Below are positions 1 through 5,153 of a DNA stretch of 6,055 nt, in pieces. The notes beneath the pieces were generated by a model. That model saw only the letters and a program-made list of their open reading frames with translations, ran no database searches and was not told the origin of the DNA. The position numbers were made by a program, and so were the translations under genes. Positions within the stretch are counted from its first letter, which is position 1. Each line of letters begins with the position of its first letter. Source of the stretch: Clostridia bacterium (lineage in GTDB: Bacteria; Bacillota; Clostridia; Oscillospirales; QAMX01); assembly GCA_017556885.1 (NCBI GenBank), contig JAFYLV010000152.1:1-6055 (forward strand), in the 5' to 3' direction.

Positions 1-421
1 AAAGGGCATTGTTCATTCTGCGGGAACCCTCGAAAGCGAAGGGCTTGGTGACAACACCGACCACGAGAGCACCGTTCTTGCGGGAGATCTCGGCAACGAT
101 AGGAGCTGCACCGGTACCGGTACCGCCGCCCATACCGGCAGCGAGGAAGACCATATCGATATCCTAGGCAAGCGCCTCGATCTGCTCAACATTCTCTTCC
201 GCAGACTTTCTGCCCTTCTCGGGGTCTGCACCGGCGCCGCGGCCTGCGGTCTGCTTGATGCCGATCTGGACCTTGGTCTCAGCCTTGGACTTGTCCAGCA
301 CCTGAATATCCGTATTGACGGCGACAAATTCCGCGCCCTGCATACCGCTGTCGATCATGCGGTTGACAGCATTATTGCCGGCGCCGCCGACACCGATTAC
401 CTTATTTCTAACGTCGCTCAT
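1..421 (-). CDS. ftsZ: Cell division protein FtsZ, 5' part, interrupted by an in-frame TAG at codon 86
   Basis: FtsZ is the tubulin-like GTPase that polymerises into the Z-ring and recruits the divisome at mid-cell. Codons 1-85 contain the nucleotide-binding T1 loop GVGGAGNNAV (residues 10-19) and NTD at 36-38. Codon 86 is TAG (166-164). The same frame then continues without a gap as DIDMVFLAAGMGGGTGTG, so the tubulin signature GGGTGTG lies at residues 98-104, followed by AAPIVAE and TKPFAFEGSRR, up to about codon 140 where the window ends. Family members are usually 350-420 residues. The ATG at 421 is the only plausible start: an in-frame TAA lies seven codons upstream and AGGA sits 7 bases before the ATG. 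The N-terminal tail before VIGVGG is shorter than in Bacillus FtsZ. The gene has its own strong promoter. Identity is certain; whether this copy is functional is not, because the 85-residue product would lack most of the GTPase domain. Confidence 0.95.
164..166 (-). other. In-frame TAG (amber) codon inside ftsZ
   Basis: On the minus strand the codons read GAG GCG CTT GCC TAG GAT ATC GAT ATG. Aligned by eye with Bacillus FtsZ (EEALKGADMV), the stop falls on the Lys position of an exposed, variable segment. A single base change from CAG, AAG or GAG would produce it. Both flanks remain in one frame, so this is a substitution and not an indel. It lies just before the GGGTGTG signature. It may be a sequencing or assembly error, a real nonsense allele, or, less likely, a recoded codon. 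Confidence 0.9.
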
Positions 422-428
422 TATGAAG

Positions 429-441
429 TCCTGCCTTCCTT
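429..441 (-). promoter_or_regulatory. ftsZ ribosome binding region
   Basis: Reading toward ftsZ, the leader has AAGGAAGG (441-434) and then AGGA (432-429). The second lies 7 bases before the ATG at 421-419 and is the best-placed Shine-Dalgarno. The first is 12 bases away and may add to 30S binding. Together with the upstream in-frame TAA (442-440) this fixes the start codon. Confidence 0.75.
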
Positions 442-494
442 AATATGCTTGTATTTTACGTGAGATGCGCATTACATTTCATTATAATACTTAC

Positions 495-523
495 ATTATA
501 AACTATAGTTTTTTATTTTTCAA
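495..523 (-). promoter_or_regulatory. Near-consensus sigma-A promoter driving ftsZ
   Basis: On the minus strand, a -35 box TTGAAA (523-518, five of six bases match TTGACA) is separated by exactly 17 bases from a perfect -10 box TATAAT (500-495). The predicted transcription start is near 488, giving a 5' leader of about 66 bases before ftsZ. The site lies in the AT-rich spacer between ftsQ and ftsZ, where an ftsZ-specific promoter makes sense because FtsZ is needed at much higher copy than the membrane divisome proteins. A second TATAAT (486-481) has no good -35 partner. Confidence 0.85.
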
Positions 524-549
524 CAGAAAAAGCAAAAAATATTTCTGTT
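522..549. repeat. 8-bp inverted repeat upstream of and overlapping the ftsZ -35 box
   Basis: On the plus strand AACAGAAA (522-529) is mirrored by TTTCTGTT (542-549) with a 12-base spacer. The near arm overlaps two bases of the -35 box and the repeat encloses most of the UP-like tract. It could be an operator or a weak hairpin at the end of the ftsQ transcript. It is AT-rich, so it is not a convincing intrinsic terminator, and chance is possible in such biased sequence. Confidence 0.35.
527..544 (-). promoter_or_regulatory. UP-element-like A/T tract upstream of the ftsZ promoter
   Basis: Immediately upstream of the -35 box the minus strand reads AAATATTTTTT (544-534), then GC, then TTTTT (531-527). 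The first part fits the distal UP subsite pattern AAAWWTWTTTT exactly and sits at about -56 to -46 relative to the predicted start. The proximal subsite is T-rich and not the consensus A-tract, so the match is half. In known promoters such tracts bind the C-terminal domain of the RNA polymerase alpha subunit and raise transcription. Confidence 0.5.
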
Positions 550-592
550 TTTCTGCATTTTCTCCCTCCGGAAAGGGATTTTCTGCCTCCAA

Positions 593-1420
593 TTACGTCT
601 CAGATCCGCCATCTCCCATCTCGGGTACGGGTGTCGGGGTCGGACTTACCTCCGGCCGGGAAGGTACAAAGCGATAATCCTCCCCGGTCATATCCAGCAC
701 GCCGGCGGTATCCCCGGGAAGCTTTGCGAGAACCTCACCGAGGGCGCGGATTTTACGTTCCGTCTTGCCGTTGTCAAACCCAAGGCGCACCTCGATCTTT
801 TCCATATACGTCAGTGTTACCGAATAGGCTCCCTCCAGAGCAACTGCGCTCACGCGGTCAAGAAGCCCGTGGGATGCCAGCACAGAGAGAAGCTCCGTCA
901 GCGTTTTTTCCTGACGGGGAAGCACCGTTTTCATGTGTCCGCCAAGGCGAACCTCCGTAAGTTCCACCCCGGTGACCACTGCAGCCGAGCCGGGCTCAGA
1001 GGCACGCTCCAGCACCTTTCCGGTCGCATCCACAAGGACATAATTTCCCCCGTCTTCAATGGCCACCACCGCCTCGGTTTCTTTCACGGTGATAACCAAA
1101 GTTTTCGGAAGCTTTCGTGTCAGACGAACTTCTCCAATATAAGGAAGACTCGAAAGCATATCCTTCTGTACAGAAAACTTATTGAAAAAATAGAGATTGT
1201 CGCCCTTTTCAAGGCCGGTGGCAACAATTATATCCGTGCGGCCATATCGGGTCAGACCTGTGATTTCATAACTTTCCAACCGAAAAAATACCGTGACACC
1301 GGCGAGCACGACGCCCACGACCGCAAGCGTTGAAACAACGGCATAAACAAACCCGAACCCGCGGCGGCGTCCGCCGGCGGTTTTGGGCTGCGCTCTCCTT
1401 TTTACAGTTTTTTTCGGCAT
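593..1420 (-). CDS. ftsQ: Cell division protein FtsQ/DivIB
   Basis: A bitopic membrane protein of the divisome that bridges FtsL/FtsB-type partners and helps control septal peptidoglycan synthesis. The 275-residue product has the expected order: a basic cytoplasmic head (residues 1-21, rich in K and R), one membrane segment (about 22-46), an extracytoplasmic POTRA domain (about 48-117, starting LESYEITGLTRYG and including KLPKTLVITVKE near its end), a beta domain to about 250, and a Pro-rich tail (SPTPTPVPE, 259-267). The KLPKTLVITV block is typical of the POTRA end. Start is ATG with a modest GGGAAG (1435-1430) 9 bases upstream; stop is TAA. It follows murA after 35 bases and is probably in the same operon. 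Sequence conservation in this family is low, so the call rests on architecture plus dcw position. It contains no cysteine, unlike the cytosolic MurA and MurG beside it. Confidence 0.9.
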   Translation of the reverse strand: MPKKTVKRRAQPKTAGGRRRGFGFVYAVVSTLAVVGVVLAGVTVFFRLESYEITGLTRYGRTDIIVATGLEKGDNLYFFNKFSVQKDMLSSLPYIGEVRLTRKLPKTLVITVKETEAVVAIEDGGNYVLVDATGKVLERASEPGSAAVVTGVELTEVRLGGHMKTVLPRQEKTLTELLSVLASHGLLDRVSAVALEGAYSVTLTYMEKIEVRLGFDNGKTERKIRALGEVLAKLPGDTAGVLDMTGEDYRFVPSRPEVSPTPTPVPEMGDGGSET

Positions 1421-1455
1421 ATCTTTTTACTTCCCGGTCAGCAATTATTCGCAGG

Positions 1456-2718
1456 CTATGCCCTCGTTCTGCAGATTGAGGCACCCGCGTCAGACAATAA
1501 TTGTACCATATTCTCATAGCCTCTGTCTATATGGTCGAGGCGAAAGATACTGCTTTTTCCCTCCGCAGCGAGCGCAGCCACCACAAGAGCCGCCCCAGCC
1601 CGCAGATCGCAGGCACATACTTCGCAGCCGCATAGCCGCCGAACTCCGCAAACCACGGCAGTCCGTCCCTCGGTACGTATATGCGCGCCCATGCGCACAA
1701 GCTCCGATACATGCCGGAATCGGCTATCGAAAATATTTTCCACAAAAATAGTTACGCCATCTCCCGGACACATGGCCGCCATAAGAATGGCCTGCGCATC
1801 GGTAGGAAAACCGGGATACGGTTGTGTGCGAATGACCTCGCCGCCCCGGAGCCGCCCTTCCGAGCGGATACGGATGCCGCCGGCCTCCGCCTCAAGCCTT
1901 ACCCCCGCGCGGCGCAGAGAGGCGCACACCGTAGCAATGGTATCCTCCGTCGCCTCTTCCACCAAAAGATCGCCGCCGGCAGCCGCCGCGGCGCACAGCC
2001 ATGTAGCCGCTACAATACGGTCAGGCATAACGCGCACCCTTGCGGGGTGCAGCGACCTTCCGCCCTCGATCTCGATCACCGACGTCCCGGCCCCGTGGAT
2101 CCTGGCACCGGCAGCCCTCAAGAATTCCTGAAGATTGACGATCTCCGGCTCACGCGCCGCGTTACAGATGCGCGTAAGTCCCGGAACGGCGCAGGCGGCG
2201 AGCATTACATTCTCCGTTGCACCGACGCTTGGAAAGGCAAGATGCACCGTACCTGCGTGCATCCCCTCCGAGGACGCCGTCAGGCGTCCGCCTTCGTCCA
2301 CAATATCCGCACCCAGCTCCCGCAAAGCGGCAAGATGCAGATCAATGGGCCTCGGCCCCAGCTCGCAGCCGCCAGGATAGCTCATCTCGCATTTTCCGCA
2401 TGCGGCGAGGATCGCGCCAAGAAAGAATACAGACGAGCGCATCTCCCGCATAAGCCCGTCGGGAATATCCCATGCAGACAGGCAGGAGGCATCCACAAGA
2501 AGTGTGCTCCCCTCCCGGGTGACCTTTGCCCCGAGATGCCGCAGAATGGAAATCGCCGTTGCAACGTCCGAAAGTTCCGGCACGTTGTCAATACGGCTCT
2601 CCCCACGGCACATGACCGTGGCCGCCATGATTGGCAAAACGCTGTTTTTAGCGCCCTGTACCCGTATGCGTCCACCAAGCCGCCGTCCGCCTTCAATGAT
2701 GAGCCGATCCGTATTCAT
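1456..2718 (-). CDS. murA: UDP-N-acetylglucosamine 1-carboxyvinyltransferase (MurA)
   Basis: Cytosolic enzyme that transfers enolpyruvate from PEP to UDP-GlcNAc, the first committed step of peptidoglycan synthesis and the target of fosfomycin. At 420 residues it is full length. Visible active-site features: GAKNSVLP with K24 and N25; the catalytic loop PGGCELGPRPIDLH with C118 (equivalent to E. coli C115) and R123; YPGFPTD with D307; SRFRHVSEL with R333; DLRAG at 371-375; and HIDRGYE with R399. Keeping Cys rather than Asp at 118 predicts a fosfomycin-sensitive target. The start ATG has a strong GGAGGAGG 9 bases upstream; the stop is TAG. It lies between murG and ftsQ, a Clostridia-like position where Bacillus has murB. 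Odd points are 16 cysteines, including CGKC at 107-110 and a C-terminal cluster at 357-370 just before the DLR motif. Two paralogues (MurAA/MurAB types) exist in many Firmicutes; I cannot tell which this is beyond its dcw location. Confidence 0.96.
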   Translation of the reverse strand: MNTDRLIIEGGRRLGGRIRVQGAKNSVLPIMAATVMCRGESRIDNVPELSDVATAISILRHLGAKVTREGSTLLVDASCLSAWDIPDGLMREMRSSVFFLGAILAACGKCEMSYPGGCELGPRPIDLHLAALRELGADIVDEGGRLTASSEGMHAGTVHLAFPSVGATENVMLAACAVPGLTRICNAAREPEIVNLQEFLRAAGARIHGAGTSVIEIEGGRSLHPARVRVMPDRIVAATWLCAAAAAGGDLLVEEATEDTIATVCASLRRAGVRLEAEAGGIRIRSEGRLRGGEVIRTQPYPGFPTDAQAILMAAMCPGDGVTIFVENIFDSRFRHVSELVRMGAHIRTEGRTAVVCGVRRLCGCEVCACDLRAGAALVVAALAAEGKSSIFRLDHIDRGYENMVQLLSDAGASICRTRA

Positions 2719-2727
2719 ACACGCAAA

Positions 2728-2735
2728 CCTCCTCC
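2728..2735 (-). promoter_or_regulatory. murA Shine-Dalgarno
   Basis: The minus strand reads GGAGGAGG ending 9 bases before the murA ATG at 2718. This is the strongest isolated Shine-Dalgarno of the window and supports the chosen murA start. Confidence 0.8.
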
Positions 2736-2759
2736 GGCGGTCCCTTGTCTGGAACGCCG

Positions 2760-2783
2760 CGTACCCTATTCTATGCCGGTACG
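2760..2783 (-). other. Small hairpin in the murG-murA spacer
   Basis: The 91-base gap between murG (stop at 2810) and murA (start at 2718) holds a 6-bp perfect stem CGTACC/GGTACG with a 12-base loop. No U-run follows on the minus strand, so it is not an intrinsic terminator. It could be an RNA-processing or stability element, or chance. I found no convincing -35/-10 pair in this gap, so murA probably depends on upstream transcription. Confidence 0.3.
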
Positions 2784-2809
2784 GAGGCCCTTGTGTTCTT
2801 TTTTATCGT

Positions 2810-3943
2810 TTAATCTGCAACTTTTTCGCTCTTTTCACGAAGCAGGTCGCAAAGTTCCTTCCAGATACGCTCTTCCGCATCCCAGACGGCCATGCCGTGT
2901 CCCGCACTGCGCATCCGCGCCCGCACATCGGGAGAATCCAGCAGTTCCCGAACCCGCGCATAGAGCAGTGCACCGCTGCAATCTGCCTCAAGGATGACCT
3001 CAGCGGCTCCCTGCGCCTCCAGCGCCCGGGCATTTTCTTCCTGATGATTTTCCGACACATTGGGAGAAGGCACAATAATGGCCGGAAGTCCTGCGCAGCA
3101 AACCTCTGTCATGGTCATGGCACCGGCGCGGCACAGAATGAGATCCGCCCCCTGCATGACCTCCGCGAGATTTTCGATATATTCCCGCACATCGGTGTTG
3201 GGGCGGTCGATCCCGCGCTCATGCAGAAGCTCCGGAAACCATTTCTTGCCGAATTTTCCCGTAGCATGAATATGCAAAAAGGTATCATCCTTTTCCGCGC
3301 AGGCAAAATAGTCGGCCATGTGCCGGTTCATCTCCCGGGCACCGAGGGACCCCCAGGCAGAGAGTACCACCGGCATATCCTTGGGTAGTCCGTATTTTTC
3401 CCGCACCGCATCACGGCGGAGAGTCATATCCGCCGTGATCGGGTTGCCCGTCCAGACGGGCTTTGCGGGATCTTTGAAACATTTTCTTGCAGCATCAAAA
3501 CCGATCAGAATCCGATCGCAGCGATTTTGCAGAAATTTTGTTGTTTTGCCCACCAGCGCGTTGGATTCGTGAAGCATCGTCGGGATTCCGAGAGAATGCG
3601 CCGCATACAAAAACGGAAAACAGGCAAAGCCGCCGGTTCCGATAACCGCATCCGGTGCATGCTCCAACAGGATTTGTTTTGCCGAAGGAACCGCCCGCAT
3701 CAGGTAACACAGTGTTTTTGCATTGTGCCAGATACCCTTGGGGGTAAGCTTACGGGAAAGTCCCTGCATGGGAATGGTAACAATCTCGTAGCCTGCAGCT
3801 GCTACCAGCCCCTCCTCCATCCCGCCTCGGGAGCCGCCAAATACGATCTCCGCCTCGGGCTTTCGCTTGCGTATGCCTGCGGCAATGGCCAGCGCGGGGT
3901 TGATATGACCTGCGGTTCCGCCGCAGGAAAAGAAAATCTTCAT
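2810..3943 (-). CDS. murG: Undecaprenyldiphospho-muramoylpentapeptide beta-N-acetylglucosaminyltransferase (MurG)
   Basis: A GT-B glycosyltransferase on the inner face of the membrane that adds GlcNAc to lipid I, giving lipid II. The 377-residue product has the family landmarks: the N-terminal glycine-rich loop SCGGTAGHINPALA (6-19), GTGGFACFP (102-110), HESNALVG (125-132), the second-domain loop SAWGSLGAREMN (195-206), and the UDP-GlcNAc site CRAGAMTMTEVCCAGLPAI (271-289), in which E280 corresponds to the uracil/ribose-binding Glu region of E. coli MurG, followed by NHQEENARALE. The glycine loop at 197-201 reads WGSLG where E. coli has GGSQG. Its ATG is 7 bases after the ftsW stop, and AGGAGG (3961-3956) lies within the ftsW coding end, so the two are probably translationally coupled. 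Stop is TAA. The protein contains 11 cysteines. Confidence 0.96.
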   Translation of the reverse strand: MKIFFSCGGTAGHINPALAIAAGIRKRKPEAEIVFGGSRGGMEEGLVAAAGYEIVTIPMQGLSRKLTPKGIWHNAKTLCYLMRAVPSAKQILLEHAPDAVIGTGGFACFPFLYAAHSLGIPTMLHESNALVGKTTKFLQNRCDRILIGFDAARKCFKDPAKPVWTGNPITADMTLRRDAVREKYGLPKDMPVVLSAWGSLGAREMNRHMADYFACAEKDDTFLHIHATGKFGKKWFPELLHERGIDRPNTDVREYIENLAEVMQGADLILCRAGAMTMTEVCCAGLPAIIVPSPNVSENHQEENARALEAQGAAEVILEADCSGALLYARVRELLDSPDVRARMRSAGHGMAVWDAEERIWKELCDLLREKSEKVAD

Positions 3944-3950
3944 ATCCCTC

Positions 3951-5129
3951 TTACCCCTCCTTTTTCAGCCGGATCTGTCGGGACACCGACAGCATCAATC
4001 CCATCTCGCAGAGAAGGACCACGAGCGACGTGCCTCCGTAGCTGAAGAAGGGCAGCGACATACCGGTTACCGGCATAGCGTTTGTCACAACTGCAATGTT
4101 GATGACGATCTGCAACGAAAGCATGGTCATGATGCCCACCGCGAGCATCATCCCAAATCGGTCTCTCGCATGGAAAGCGATCCAGAAGCCGCGGATCATA
4201 AAAGCCGCAAAGACAAGAATGATGAGCATCGCGCCGATAAATCCAAGTTCCTCGGCGGCGATGGAAAATACGTAGTCGTTATGCGATTCCGGCAGGAAGA
4301 GCTGCTTCTGACGTCCGTTTCCAAGGCCCAGACCGAATAGTCCGCCGGAGCCGACCGCATACAGGCTCTGAATGGTCTGATAGCCGGAACCCAAAGGATC
4401 CGCATAGGGGTTCTGCCAGGCTTCGACGCGGCGCTGGATATAACCGAGGAAGTTTGTAAACAGCATCAGATACAGGCCGACCGCACCCACAAGCGCACCG
4501 CCGGAGATGATCCACTTCCATGCAAGACCGCCCACAAAGATCATCACAAAGCAGGTCATCGCAATGAGGATCAGGGCAGACATATGGGGCTGGCGGTACA
4601 AAAGCAGTCCGACAACGGCCATAACACCGATATAGGGTACAAGGCCGTAGCGCAGGGTCTTCATCTTATCGTGATATTTGTCGATAAATGCCGCAAAGAA
4701 TACGATGAGACCGATCTTCGTCAGTTCGGAGGGCTGGAACTGGATACCCGCCACAATGATCCAGCGCTTGGAAAAGTTTCGCACAACGCCAAAAAGCTCG
4801 ACAGCCACAAGGGCAAGTACCGAAAGGCCAAGGATCACAAGCCAGTATCTCTTCAGCCATCTGTAGTCAAAGCGGGAAATGACCAGCATCAGCCCGAAGC
4901 CTACAAGGGCAAAGGCCGCCTGGTGGAGAATATAATAGGACGTGGTATCGTGGTCGCGCAGAGACAGAGAGTAACTTGCGGAATAGACGATGACGAGACC
5001 GAAAAAGAGCAGCGTACATACAAGCATGAAGAAAGGCGCGTCCATACCGATGAAACGCGCTCTCTTTTTCTCTTTTCGGGGCATGACCGTCACATTCTGT
5101 GCCGTTGTATTGTGGTTAGTCTCCGTCAT
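3951..5129 (-). CDS. ftsW: SEDS-family septal peptidoglycan polymerase FtsW (or SpoVE)
   Basis: A polytopic membrane glycosyltransferase that polymerises lipid II together with a class B penicillin-binding protein, at the division septum (FtsW) or in the spore cortex (SpoVE). From the ATG at 5129 it has 392 residues with about ten hydrophobic segments and a hydrophilic, basic N-terminus. SEDS landmarks: SKRWI (120-124), QPSELTK (132-138), NPY (240-242), GLGLGN (266-271), LPESHNDYVFSIAAEELG (279-296) with D285 in the position of the essential RodA/FtsW aspartate, and MPVTGMSLPFFSYGGTS (352-368). The usual PDLGT motif is replaced by PHMS (181-184). An in-frame TTG at 5147 would add six residues, but GGGAG ends 6 bases before the ATG, which I prefer. 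It starts 24 bases after mraY, with no murD between. FtsW versus SpoVE cannot be settled here; the dcw location favours a divisome role. Confidence 0.93.
   Translation of the reverse strand: MTETNHNTTAQNVTVMPRKEKKRARFIGMDAPFFMLVCTLLFFGLVIVYSASYSLSLRDHDTTSYYILHQAAFALVGFGLMLVISRFDYRWLKRYWLVILGLSVLALVAVELFGVVRNFSKRWIIVAGIQFQPSELTKIGLIVFFAAFIDKYHDKMKTLRYGLVPYIGVMAVVGLLLYRQPHMSALILIAMTCFVMIFVGGLAWKWIISGGALVGAVGLYLMLFTNFLGYIQRRVEAWQNPYADPLGSGYQTIQSLYAVGSGGLFGLGLGNGRQKQLFLPESHNDYVFSIAAEELGFIGAMLIILVFAAFMIRGFWIAFHARDRFGMMLAVGIMTMLSLQIVINIAVVTNAMPVTGMSLPFFSYGGTSLVVLLCEMGLMLSVSRQIRLKKEG
3956..3961 (-). promoter_or_regulatory. murG Shine-Dalgarno embedded in the ftsW 3' end
   Basis: AGGAGG forms part of the last Lys-Glu-Gly codons of ftsW and precedes the ftsW TAA. 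The spacer to the murG ATG is 12 bases, longer than ideal, and crosses the ftsW stop codon. This fits translational coupling, in which ribosomes finishing ftsW re-initiate at murG. Confidence 0.65.
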
Positions 5130-5135
5130 TTCGCT

Positions 5136-5140
5136 CTCCC
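5136..5140 (-). promoter_or_regulatory. ftsW Shine-Dalgarno deciding the start
   Basis: GGGAG ends 6 bases before the ATG at 5129-5127. It lies inside the six-codon extension that the alternative TTG start (5147-5145) would translate. The TTG has no comparable purine-rich site upstream (the preceding bases read CGTTGATTTGAT), so the ATG is the likelier start. Confidence 0.65.
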
Positions 5141-5153
5141 GATCCAAATCAAA

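Noticed and set aside
153..168. Overlapping ATCGAT, GATATC and CCTAGG sites around the ftsZ TAG, looking like a cloning linker
   Set aside because: The bases encode the expected FtsZ residues (Asp-Ile-Asp-Met) and only the TAG is odd, so an inserted linker is not needed to explain them.
164..421. The 85-codon frame as an independent small protein
   Set aside because: It is plainly the N-terminus of FtsZ, and the frame after the stop continues the same protein.
551..592. Possible intrinsic terminator after ftsQ (TCCCT/AGGGA hairpin at 565-580)
   Set aside because: The stem is only 5 bp and is followed by an A-rich stretch, not a U-run, on the transcribed strand.
2719..2809. Possible promoter for murA (TAGAAT in the spacer)
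   Set aside because: No acceptable -35 box lies 16-18 bases upstream, and the TAGAAT falls in the loop of the small hairpin.
1681..2997. Plus-strand open frame of 438 codons opposite murA
   Set aside because: It lies antisense to a certain murA, has Arg/Pro/His-rich composition typical of the shadow of a GC-rich gene, and shows no recognisable domain or ribosome site.
2504..3388. Plus-strand open frame of 294 codons opposite murA/murG
   Set aside because: Crosses from murA into murG on the other strand, with no family resemblance; a composition shadow.
3527..4045. Plus-strand open frame of 172 codons opposite murG/ftsW
   Set aside because: Spans the junction of two certain genes on the other strand with no plausible domain.
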